Below, piece by piece: positions 36,641 to 48,740 of a DNA stretch of 64,000 nucleotides. Made by a program: the position numbers and the translations under genes. The stretch covers positions 1,054,001 through 1,118,000 of the forward strand of contig NW_026515438.1 of the NCBI RefSeq assembly GCF_014898815.1. Reading direction: 5' to 3'. Position 1 is the stretch's first letter. Each line of letters starts with the position of its first letter. Below the pieces are notes generated by a model. It had not been told where the DNA came from and searched no databases. It saw only the letters and a program-made list of their open reading frames with translations. Source of the DNA: Panonychus citri (lineage: Eukaryota > Arthropoda > Arachnida > Trombidiformes > Tetranychidae).

Positions 36641-39600
36641 TTACTTACCCTGATAATGCATATTCTTCTTCATGGTGGGACAATCTTCCCCCTGTGCATG
36701 AAAGTGAGAGATATAAAAGGAGATACATTATGAATTCAGAGCCATGAATATGAATTTATCTTATTTTTCATTCGTATATTAAATGATAACTTTGAAATCT
36801 TTTCCCTCCAAGAAAAAGCAAACATCCATATGATGATAATATCATTTCCTTTTGCAATATAATCATTTCATTTTTCATTTTCTTTGTACATGATAACAAT
36901 AATTCAACCAATTAATTGTAATCTAACGGTAATTGGAGACGATTAAATTATCAACAATTTACCATTTAATTCAACTTGTAATAGTAATAGATTGTTACAC
37001 TTACCGGCTTACGGCGGAAGTCAATGTTTGTCCGAACGAACCTTGAATTCAATGGCTGCAATGGGCGATAATTGTTACCGAGCGGAGCCTTGGGCAGGTC
37101 AGATTCACCCTGCATCAATTTCCTGAGGACAAAAAGCTGAAATGAATGAAAAGAAAAAAAAAGAAGATGAAATAACGGTTAATGGTTACTACTAATTTCA
37201 CATCATGATTGTCAATCTGATTCCCGAATGATATAAATGATTTTTCACTCTTTCGATGAGGATTTTTTTTTAATATCTTTTTTATTTTCATGAGTACCAA
37301 GGGAATAACAGTAAAACCATAAGTCGATTGAGGTTTTTTCACCATAGATTTTGATTTCATCTCTGAATAAATTCAATCTCTGTGATATAATATAATCCAT
37401 TATTAGTATTATATGAATTTTGACTTGTTACTCCTTCATGATTCTGAAAAATTTGCTTCTCAATTGTTATTATTAACAAATAATCATAATAATAATTGTA
37501 TAAATTGCCAAATGGTTGATTCAATTTCATGATACGTTCAATTTTAAACTGCAACAATGCATAATCCATGGTGAAATCAAGGAATCAAATCAGTTGATTG
37601 AGGTTTTTACAGTTGATTGAATTAACTATAACTTTTTGCAAACATTTTTGATTGTTGATTTGTTTTCTTACCATAAAATAATAATAATAATACTTTAAAT
37701 CTTGTTTTTGTTTTTGAGTAAATCATTTTCATTTTTAAATTGGTCTCAATGATTAAGGAAACATTGTTTTCCCAATCATTTGTAAGTATAGTAAGTTGAT
37801 TGTAATGATTGGAAATGGAGTAATTGTAATTGAAATCTCATTGAAACATGATATTCATTCATTGAAATGTCATTTGCAATGAATGTGAATGTTTTCCCAG
37901 CTATTAGTCATTCTGAGCGCATCAAAATGTCATTTTTTTTATCATGTAATTCAATCATCATCATCATCATCATGTTAACAATTGAATTGAATTGCTGGTT
38001 ACTGAAATGATTAAACATTCAGTTTACCTGATTGGGTGTAATTGTTGCTGGTTTATTTGCTATGATCCAAGTAACGGTTTCATGACATCCTGGTATGGTC
38101 AACGATCCTTCATAGGTCATATAATGAGCTCGTTCAGGTAAAAGGTCACCAACTGAAAGTCCTTTTACCGTAACATTTTGACCTGAAAATTTGAAAACAT
38201 TTAATCAAATTAGTTGATTTATTGATCGATTTATGGATGAGAAATGGTTATGAAAACACCGTTGGGTTAATATTAGACTAGATAACATTTAGTAAGTTGT
38301 TAATCTGTACGTGGTCTGAATTATCATGGTTATTGAATAATATTATCATGAGTCTAAGATTGAAATGTATATATGGTTGTCAGAATTGATTAGATGAAAA
38401 TCACAATCTGAAACAAAGTTGTTTTAAAGTTGAATAAGTAGATGACAATTTTTATCAGATTAACTCAAGTTAATGTAATCAAAACATTGTGATGATGATG
38501 AGAATTCATTGTTAACATCAGCTGATGATGAACACATCAACAAGATCAACAACAACACCTTTAAGGTGATAAGAAGCTGAAAGTTGAATGAGAAACTTTT
38601 ATGTAAATCCATGTCAACTTATGCAAACTAAACCTTCAACATGACAAAAGTTCAGTTCCATTGAATTACAAAGGTTATGATGATGATCATAATCATCAAA
38701 CTGTTCATCATTTATTTGATAAATTCTGGTATAATTATCATGAATCTATTTTAATGAGAATGAGATGAAAAAAAAGTGCAACTGAAAAACAAACAATGAA
38801 AAAGTTACAATCAACTTTACATATAAACCGGAAAAGATGAGCAAAAAAAAAGGTTCAGTAAAAATGTTTCAGTTATTATTACATGAATATCATGAACATT
38901 AAGATGAATTGTTAGATTATACTCAGACCATGGTGGGTATTATATCATTTGAAATATGATTCTGATTCAATTTGATTGTTGTTGACGTTACAATTGAATT
39001 TATTGTTGATCAATTATCAAGAGATAAACTTGATAATCTTGATTCACCAATGAAAATGGTCAATTATTGTGGCACTTTGGAAACTTTTTAAAAGGATTTG
39101 ATTCTAATATTAGTTGATAGTATGGATAAGATGTGAGATTATGGGTGAGATTAGGATTGGATTGAGGAAGAAAATTGCAAGTAAACAATTGAATTTGATT
39201 CCTTACCTCGAAATTTTATCCCTTGAACAAGACTGAGTAAATGATTGAGCTCCATGTTACTGCTATTACCAACCTGTTAAAAGTGTTTACCATTAAATCA
39301 ATTAGAAGACAATTAATTAATTCATTTTGAATCATGTTTCCAATATAAATCACAAAAAAAGGCTGACACCTTTTCCTTGTATTTAATATCAAACATGATG
39401 ATGCTTCCCGGTGGGTGATTTCCCACCCCAATCTTTTTTTTGTTTGTCTTCTGTCATCATCATCGCCATTGAAACCATATAGTGATGATGATGATGATGA
39501 GATAATGCTAATCATAATTATGATGATGATACCAACCTGAATTAATAATGCAATGGCTACAAGTCCATTGGCTTTGTTTGATGCATCACTGATATTTTGA

Positions 39601-41984
39601 TACAAGTCTGAATTATATCCAATTATTTGTAACTTTATGCCAACAGGAAGAGGAAGAGGATGAAGATAAGGATGAGAAGAGAGAAAAAATTAGATAGATA
39701 AAAATATGAGTCTCTCTCTCTGAAAAAGGATCAGAATGATGATATGGAAAGGATGAAGAGATTGATACAAGAATAGGATCATGGTGACAATTACATGTTA
39801 TCCTAACATCGCCCTAATCATGTTTCAGTTTATCTGAATTTCCTCTGAACAATATAATATTAATATCTACCACCCACAACACCACCTTCAGACTATCAAC
39901 AAGATATAATGATGATGCTGATGATGGAGAGAAATGTTCATTGTAACACTTTCAATTTCCAAATGTTTTCAGATTTAATTGTTGGTTTTAAATGGCGCAA
40001 AATTAGGTGGTAATTAAAATTCATCAAACGAGACCAATTTTAATTCAATTAAATTCATCATCATGAAGGAAAAGTAATTGTGACTGAGCATAAATTCAAA
40101 ATTTTCTGATTAATCTACTAAAGTTTTTCAATCATGTTTAACTCACGAATCAACAATTTAAGCTAATAATCATAATGATGGAAATCAAATCAAGTAATAG
40201 CTCAATTTATTATCATGTTGGCCAATATGTAATTCATAAAATCTCAATGAAAATCAGATTTACGATTTCAGAATATCAGAACTTTGATCGTTTTCTTACC
40301 ATGTAAAGTTTGAGATCTCGAATCTAATAGGATCCAAACAGGGAAAATGTTCTGAACTGAACTTCTCTCTCTTATTTCCTTTGTGAATTTCTAACCATGA
40401 TGATTACTCACCTTCACATGCTACCTGTTGTTTATCATCATCCTCATCATTTTGATCATCCTCAAGTTAACTCCCAGTTTAATTTGTATCATCCTCACCT
40501 TTGAGAATCTATTAATTACTGGAAACTAATAACTAACCCGCTGAGATGATTAAACAATTAAAACAACTTTCAAGCTAAATTAGATTCATGAGTTTCATTA
40601 AACTCATCTAAGGACAATTAGTTTTATGCTAATCACAATTAATTGAATCATAACAATCTAACCATTATGATGATTATACATCAAACTGATATTATTAATG
40701 ATTATCATCATCATATTTTTTTGTTCAGATTTCAAGTCTTTGTCTCTTTATATTGATATATACAAATATTTTCATGGTGTATTATCATGAATACAATATT
40801 AATGATAATGGTTAACATGATGAAATCTCATGAATATTCAGTTAAATTCATGGCAGATTTAATTTTGATTCCTTGTTATTATTCATTATCATTTATTGGT
40901 TAAGGTTAAGACGGAATTTATATTTTCTTTGTTATTTTATATATTATCTTGATGATTATTGGACAATCAGATAACCGGAAATTTTAGTAATGGTCATTGG
41001 ATGACCAGTGGGCATTAGTTTCAGGTAATTGGTGAGTTGCATGTCAATGGGAATATATATAAATATGAACATAAGATGGAAAAGAAATGATAATAATTTA
41101 TATATGAAAGAGATTTTTTTTTGTTTTATTCGAAAATTGAGAAAGATATAAATGGTCATTATTGCTCTGTTGTGGTCAGTTTGATGGTCACTTACCTCGG
41201 CAGGAAATGATTGGCCACCTATCGAATGTTCTGAACCATGATTATCGGTACGTCCAAAGTGTAAATAGATTGCATTGAATGAATAAGAATATGAAAGTGG
41301 ACCTCCGGTTATATTGACCGATAACTGGACACGACTTGGTGTGGTCTCTATATGTACAGATGATTCCTCGACTAGATTATCATCAACCCTGAGTTCAGTC
41401 TGTTCAGAGACCTTGAATATTATTCCATGTCCATTATTTTCAAGAACACCAATAACCTAATATAAACAAGAATATTTTAATAATTGGTTACAGATTGATA
41501 AATAATAATATTAAGTTTTCGGACATTAAGATGACCAGAGGCTCAAAGTACTTGTATTATCATGAAAAGTTAACCCTCAAGTCATGACAGTCATGAGAAT
41601 ATAATTGAAATGAACTTGATAGGAATTAAAGTAAATTAAGATATCAGTTTCTCTTGGCTGGACACTGGTTAGTATTAACTATTAATAGGTCTCTTCAACT
41701 GACCAATTGACTTGTCCGTCTTTAAACTGTATAATAAATAGTTGATACTTTTGGGTGGGTGGTCATTGATTCAATTTCAATTAGGGATAAGATTAGAAAG
41801 AGAGAGAGAGAGAGAGAGTCAAACTTTTCTGATTTGATTCCTTCCTGATCGTTAACTTGGACTAATTGATTAAATATCCTTCCATGAGATTCAGAAGGTA
41901 TCATGAAAAAGGCTCATGAAAGATTTAAGATCAATGAGGAAAATAATAACAATGAAACATGAAGATGAAGATGAAGAGGTTACC

Positions 41985-42021
<37 letters not shown>

Positions 42022-45000
42022 ATTGATCCGTTTGTAAACAAGTTAATCACTTGGAATGATAAACTCACTCTTAAGATTATCATTCACTTTGATAATATAA
42101 CAAAATTCAGGGAAAACTTGAGACCCTGAGGTTTAGTTTTTCTTCCTGTAAATTTAATGTTTAAATTTTGGTGAAATCCAAATTCTTAATTCATGATTTA
42201 CCAATGATAATCAATTTCCAAACAGAATGAGAAACTTTCTCCACGAGGCAAAAAGTTTATGACTATCTTTCTACCCCAAGTGAGATCATCAATATCCCTT
42301 GATAATTGATTAAGAAAAAACTAATTTGATGATCTTAAACTTGATGTCAAGTTAAATTAAATCTACAACAATTAACTGTGGATTATAATTTTCCACTCTA
42401 ATACCTTCACATTGTCTCACCATCAATCTAATAATTGCATTGTAAAGGTTTCATAACAATGTTTCAAAAATAGTTGCAAGAAAATCAAAAAGGATAAAAT
42501 TAATTCAATTGAAGGGATATAATTGTTCATATCATTTATTATTTAATCCACATCAAAAGTAAAGGATAATTCACTAATCCTTACTTACAAGATAATCCTT
42601 TCTCCTTAATTATTATAAGTCAAGATTATATAACATCTTGATCCTTGACAAGTGACAAACAAATCAACAAACAATAAGAAATCAATTAATCATCAATTGA
42701 GAATAATAAATTGGTAATAACAATCTGGATTAACTAAAACTTTTCCTCAATAATAATCCTTCATGATTGTTGGAGTTAACGAAAAATTTGATTTACTCTG
42801 TTAAACTAATCCACAATTTCAGTGAAATAATAATGAGATTAGACTTTAAATAATGAATAAGAACATGTATCAAAAGTTGAATCCGATAACATGATAATCA
42901 TGATTGAATTTAATCCTCATGAAATATGATTTAAACGATTAAAGAACTCACCTTGTTTGGATCAATGTGAAGAGGCCTAAGTGAAGGATCGTAAAGTAGT
43001 TGAGGTGGTTTGATGTCTATCGGCGATTGCCTTTTACCCTTGGAGCACAAATGCCATTCTGGGTTAAGTAAACCCCAAAAATCGGGTCCTAAAAGTGATA
43101 TAAACAAAAATGAACATGAAAAATTGGTTCTAATTGTTATTCCAATCGATTCAATCAGGGTAACATATTAACCTCATAGTCTTATAAGTGTCCAACAACA
43201 ATGAACATCAATATGAAAACTCTGAGTTATAAAAGAAACACAATATTAAATGAATAGATTATCATAACTACAACATTGATATTACATTAATAATGGACAA
43301 ACACAATGGACACAAAGGTTTTTTGTTGTTGTTGTAAAGGGAAATTTTTTTTTCTGTGGTCACTTTGAAAATCATCAAAGGTCAGTTTCTGTATCTATGA
43401 ATTTGTTAGTACAGAGGAAATATAATGTTGAAAGATTCGAGGGGAGATAATTTCATGAGATTATCATTCTAGCATGACCATTATGGTGATCATATTGGAA
43501 AGTAGGTGATGATATTGGAAGATGATAATAGGAGATGATAAATTTTTGGATGAAATGAAAAAGTTTCAAATTGATGAGGTCAATATGTTGAGTCGATGAT
43601 GATGAGAAACAAATGATTCCAATGAAATTACATTGTCACCTTACTTTTAACAGTTCCAATATTATTTTCGGATGATTACTTTCTCATCTGATCATCTTAT
43701 ATATATTTGAGATGATAACTATTACCTTTATAATGATATTGGTTTCATTTTGATTATCATTTTGATAACAATTTAATATCATTATGATTACATTGAGTGG
43801 AAACCAAATGGTTTTAACTAGTAGAGGTAAAAAAGACACTCACTGATTTTATCTAATTGAAGTTTTAGATGAAGACTCAGAGAATCAGAATTGAGATGAT
43901 AAATAAACATGGTAACATTTTCCGGTGATTTAAACATGATTCATATTAAATTGTAAGTCAATTGAACAATTTTTCAATGAACGATCATTGATAGTTTAGT
44001 GAATCATTTTAACCTGATTTTCAATGATTTCATTTTTTTTTTGTTGTTGTCTCTATGTTATTACATAGGATTTTTCATTCATTCTCACAGTTAAATGGAC
44101 AGAATTATTTTTTTTCTTGTGAAAATTTCTCAGTCTTTCATGTAACCATGATGGTCACTAACTGAATTACAGATCATCTCTTTTCACTCCCACTGAATCA
44201 ATTTATATACAGATTGGAGTGTCTTTCATTTCATTCATTGGAATTTTATTTCTCACTTTTTCCCTGTGATTTTACAGAATCGTCATGAAAGATAAACTGA
44301 ATTTCAAGATATTCTGATGATACAAACTCACTGAGATACTCGAATAATAATAATACATTGAGAGAAAACCAGGCAAGGTGATATATTTATCTTCCAAAAG
44401 ATAAACGAGGGAGAGAAAATGATAAAACTAAATAAAATTTTTGTTCCATTGAATTAACAAGGACTGAGAAAAGAAACTTTTCTTTCTTTGAGCTAAATGA
44501 AAGTTCCGAGGGAAAATATTACTCGAGATAGAAAGGTGAATACTGTATCATGTATTGAACAAAGTTCATTCAAGTTTTAACTTTTTTTTCCTGCTTAAAG
44601 TTGCTTTATATATAGCGAACAAGATTCAAAATCGAACTAAGATATTCGAAGAAAAGAAAAGTTCTAAAGTCTATTTTAAAATGGAATAGATTTGATTTCA
44701 TCATTGTTCATGAAATTCAGAGTAAAAACTTTGTCCCTATTTCAACCGATTCTAATGTGTTAACTTAATAATAATCTTGCTGAGTGAATCTCAATCCATT
44801 CATCAATTCATCAGATTGTATCATGTGTATCATCATCATGATGATTAAAATTTATCAAACTTTATCATCACATTTTTCATCATCACTTTTGCATCTATCA
44901 GGAAAGTAGATGAACAGGGAAAAAACATTGATGATAGAGAGAGAGAGAGAGAGATAATATCTGAATAAATGAGCAAAAAGGACAAAAAGGTGACGAGATA

Positions 45001-45719
45001 ATGATGATGAGAATGAGGATAAGAAGATGAAGGCAAATAGAATGACCAATTTTAACCCTGCCCTTTCATTAGATGAATACTTGACCATAAGAGGAGATAA
45101 AGTTTCTGGGAGGAGGTGAAGAAAGAGAGAGAGAGAGAGATCGAGTTAATTAAATTCAATATTATCACTATAATTGTTTCAACTGGACCTCGAGTTCATG
45201 ATGATAATGATAGTTTATAAACTATCAGATGAGTGAAAAAAGCATTACTCCAATTTCATTGAGATTAACTGATTAGTTAATCAAAGCTTCGTATTGTCCA
45301 TAAAAAATTATCATCATGATAGTTTACTGGTTAATTATCAGTTTCAATGAGAGACGATACAACAATCATGTTGATTTCTGAGTTAATTAGTTAATCAGTG
45401 GAAACGCTTTTCTATTTGCTATTATTAGACATAATAGTTATAACATGAAATCTAGTCGAAAGTTACATGATAATTACATAGAAATCATTGAAATTAGATA
45501 AGTACATGTATATTTGTTCATGATGAATGTTCATCTTGAGTTTCATGCTGATCATGATTATTGATAATAACGGTGGAAAAAATTATCGAGCTGATTTAAC
45601 TTACCCGATATCCCATCATATGTCCACCAGTCATCCCAATTACTGAATGAAAAGTTTACTAGTAATAATTGGAGGAGCACAATTAATGGAAACCATTTAA
45701 ATATCCACCAGGTCGTCAT
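36641..45719 (-). CDS. Carbonic anhydrase-related protein, CA10/CA11 type (secreted, acatalytic)
   Basis: Eight exons join in phase: 45719-45605, 43088-42952, 41456-41196, 39632-39537, 39273-39207, 38182-38028, 37136-37005 and 36691-36641 (337 residues; CA10 is about 330). A signal peptide (~1-26, WFPLIVLLQLLLVNF) is followed by WWTYDGISG, GKRQSPIDI, LRPLHID, SEHSIGG, IPGCHETVTWI, ANKPATITPNQ, LRKLMQG and VRTNIDF, all hallmarks of CA10/11. At the zinc site HFH is replaced by YLH (IYLHFG), and the third His position is Gln (LQIIGYN). Two of three ligands are therefore lost and no hydratase activity is expected. CA10/11 proteins are secreted neuronal ligands of neurexins in vertebrates. The last exon ends NMHYQGK then TAA at 36641. 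A donor-like GGTAAGT overlaps the final codons, so an alternative longer C-terminus is possible. Confidence 0.93.
39633..41195 (-). other. CARP intron 3
   Basis: 1.56-kb intron between SFPAE and LQIIGYN. AT-rich, no nested gene seen. Confidence 0.8.
41457..42951 (-). other. CARP intron 2 with GA microsatellites
   Basis: 1.5-kb intron containing (GA)n tracts at about 41800-41818 and 41989-42019. No nested gene seen. Confidence 0.8.
43089..45604 (-). other. CARP intron 1 (2.5 kb)
   Basis: Separates the signal-peptide exon from the catalytic-fold exons. It contains short GA tracts (about 44936-44954, 45125-45140). No coding seen. Confidence 0.8.
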
Positions 45720-47526
45720 GGTTATCGCTGATTCCTTCTTGATTAACTGAAGAAACGGAGAACTTTTTTTGATACAAATTCTTATGAATATGAAGCTCAC
45801 AATTTGCAAAACTTGATCGCTACTGAACTATCCGATATGTCGAGTTAGAAGATCACTTTTTAGAAGCGCTGAATCTTTGGCGAAAGTGAAAAATTAGAAG
45901 ACAAAACTTAGCATCAAGCTCATCGGAGTAATTCATGATAGATACTGATTCAGTTTCATGGAATATAGGATCTAAGGTGGAAAAGAAAAACTTTTTGTTC
46001 ATGAAAACTCAATGAGAGTATGCTCAGCATCATGATATCTTTTTTTTCATCACCATGAGCTTACAATTGATGCAGTTGAAAAAGTGACAAAAGAAACTCA
46101 AAGAAGAGATAATCAAGGTGCCTCTTTTTTTTACCACCGTCAATTTAGACACTGTAAATATGGGTCATTACAATGGTGATACTAATCACCAAAAGCTCAT
46201 AACAATGGATGTTTAATCAATGACAATTAACTGGACCAAATTGTTGACCAACAGATGATAAAATTTTCTCCAACAAAAAGTTTACGAGATGTAAACTTGG
46301 CGATAAAACTTATTGACATCACAACATCAAATCTAAATTCTGGTTTCATGGCAAAGATTAAAAGCTGAACTTATCTTAATTTATGAGTGGAAGAAAGAAA
46401 CTCGGTCAAGAGGAAACGGAAATAAAAATGAATTCTATGTAAAACAATAAAGAGAAAAAAATTTTACGATGAAATATTTTCCTTTTCCTATTTTCCATAA
46501 ATACTGCTAGTAAGTTTCCATGCAAGAAATTTGATTGAAGGAGAATTAGATTATCCATGGGATGCTGAAATTTCATGATATTGTTTATTCTTGATCAGAT
46601 TTTCCTCATATTATTATTATAATATTCAGATGAATTATTATGATTCAATGTGAATCGATGTGTAAATTAGTTTGATAAGAAAGTTTTCTTTCATTGAAAA
46701 TGCTGAGAGGTTGAAATGCTGCTTTAAAATGAATGAGTCTAAATGTAAGAATGCACTTTTGATGGATATATCATCATGATGAACATGATGAAGATTAAGA
46801 ATTTAGTTTCATTTTCTTACTTTTTTTTCCAACAGTTACAATTTGAAAAGTAAGAAGGTGAGAAATGATTTCACCACATTCCAAGTGACTGGTCATCATC
46901 AGTCTGAGAATTATATTATTATTATTATTGTTATTGTCATCACTGGACTCTCAGATTTATTAGATTCAAAGGTGAAAACTCAATGAATTTTATTTTATTA
47001 TAATAATACAAATAATAAAAGAGAATGATTTTTTCTCTTCTTTTTCTTTGATGAGACAAAAAAACATCCGAATTTTTCTGTTATTTCAAGGCGAACCGAA
47101 ATATTATTCTTATCATTATTATCTCTCTCTCTTTCTTTCTTTCTTTCTCTATCTCTTCCTCTCTCAAGCAAACTCATTCACGCTGTTTTTTATCAACAAT
47201 TTCATCATCACAGCCCATGAGAATTGGCAATCGACCCCATGAGCATTTTGATAAAATCCAAGTAACAATAATATTTATATCGTTATCACATAACAAATCT
47301 TATTAGAGGAAATGTTTACAATGATTATCAGTTAACATGACCAATAAGTTTCTGAGTTACCTAAACAATTCAATCAAATTAAATGATAACTGTGATGATT
47401 TAGGAGGATTTAGCTGATTTGTTATATGCTATTATCTGTATCTAGTTGTAAGATGATGTTGCTTCATCTATTTAAATTAAACTATTTTTTGTCAAATAGG
47501 ATCTTATTAGGTAGCTAATGAGGCTA
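45720..47526. other. Region upstream of CARP
   Basis: Presumed 5' UTR and promoter of CARP on the minus strand, plus intergenic DNA. A pyrimidine-rich tract lies at 47121-47165. No confident promoter element or gene was seen. Confidence 0.4.
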
Positions 47527-47610
47527 TCGGACTTACATGGTTTTTTTATCTAGCAATCGACTGATATAATTGCCGGAGGAATAATAAGTACTAGATAGTT
47601 GTAAGTCCGA
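47527..47610. mobile_element. Possible tiny hairpin or MITE-like element
   Basis: TCGGACTTACA (47527-47537) is perfectly inverted as TGTAAGTCCGA (47600-47610). Inner TATCTAG/CTAGATA sequences extend the pairing, and CTA flanks both ends (47524-47526 and 47611-47613) as a possible target duplication. The 84-bp size suits a remnant or a solo hairpin. Only one copy is seen in the window, so mobility is inferred. Confidence 0.4.
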
Positions 47611-47804
47611 CTATTTGCAGGCTCATGATTATTTTCAACATACTAAAATCAAAAACTACATAATCAAAAGTTAGATCTGAACGTTTAAATCCAATGATAA
47701 ATGTTCTCAAATTTTAGTATTATTCAATTTCTGAACATATAGCTTACGAATTTGGAATTACTTCCCCACAAGGTCCTATTGACGCTTAAACTTCTTTACT
47801 GACA

Positions 47805-48125
47805 TTATGTAATTTGAGCTAGCCAGTCAACAGGTTGTTTGGACTTGCGACAGTAGAATATCACAAGACCATAGAGTTGCGACACACTTAGAGTATATAA
47901 ACTCATATTTTCACAAGAAAAAGTAAACTTTTTAATATTGTCGAACAGAAAAGTACTTAAATTAATCAAATCGTTAATTATCGTTTTCTGAAAAAGACCT
48001 TCAAATAGTCTTTTACTACGTTTTGTGCTTAATGACCTCAATGACCTTGACATTATGGCACCCTCTTTCAACTCTGTAATAACTTTGAACTCTAAAACCT
48101 TATAACTAATAAACTGCATTTTCAA
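47805..48125 (-). CDS. Unassigned ORF, 106 aa
   Basis: Open frame from ATG with a charged N-terminal half (KVLEFKVITELKEG, SRSLRSLSTKRSKRLFEG) and a hydrophobic, Cys-containing C-terminal half. No family was recognised and no flanking exons are evident. It overlaps a 20-bp sequence found inverted at 48570-48589, so it may be part of an old repeat rather than a gene. Confidence 0.2.
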   Translation of the reverse strand: MKMQFISYKVLEFKVITELKEGAIMSRSLRSLSTKRSKRLFEGLFQKTIINDLINLSTFLFDNIKKFTFSCENMSLYTLSVSQLYGLVIFYCRKSKQPVDWLAQIT

Positions 48126-48470
48126 ATGCTAAAACCAGACCATTGAACTGTGTAAGCGAGCATATAACGTCCATAATATGCAGTAAAATCATTCAATAAA
48201 AATTTTTGCAATCGAATCATAGTCAGAAAGGCCTTTGCATCCTGATTGCATGAATTAGGTATGAATTGAAAGGCGATAAAAAAAATATTGAGTGTTAATT
48301 ATGATTTTGTCAGTTGTTTTAATTAATAGAGGTAATGCTTGAATCAGTTACATTCAGAACGTTTTGTTAACAGAGAAACCACTGAACAGTTTTTATTCAG
48401 GACCAGAAGTCTTCAGCATAAGTTTCATATCCATCCCAACAAGAATATGTTACCCAGAAATCCGCCATGA

Positions 48471-48740
48471 TTGAGTTCTCGCATTGTACGTATTGTTGAG
48501 TCAAGCTTATCTCCGTCTTCTTATTCACATGCTTCCTCATTTGATTCTTCATACGATTCCTTTATTATATCAAGGTCGTTCAGGTCATTGTTTAAAGAAA
48601 GCCTTGCGAGGTCATCTAAAGGTGATATCGTTATTCTCCGCACTTTTAGTTGTAAAATGAGTTTGAAAATCATTGTTATCGCAGATCTTGAGATAATTAA
48701 AGATGTGTTGAAAATCCTTCATGCAATAAATTCATCTTAA
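48471..48740 (+). CDS. Unassigned ORF, 89 aa, Ser-rich
   Basis: Open frame with a Ser-rich N-terminus and an ISRSFRSLFKESLARSSKG segment resembling the opposite-strand ORF at 47805-48125. No domain is recognised. It may be the mirrored half of a degraded repeat. Confidence 0.2.
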   Translation: MSSRIVRIVESSLSPSSYSHASSFDSSYDSFIISRSFRSLFKESLARSSKGDIVILRTFSCKMSLKIIVIADLEIIKDVLKILHAINSS

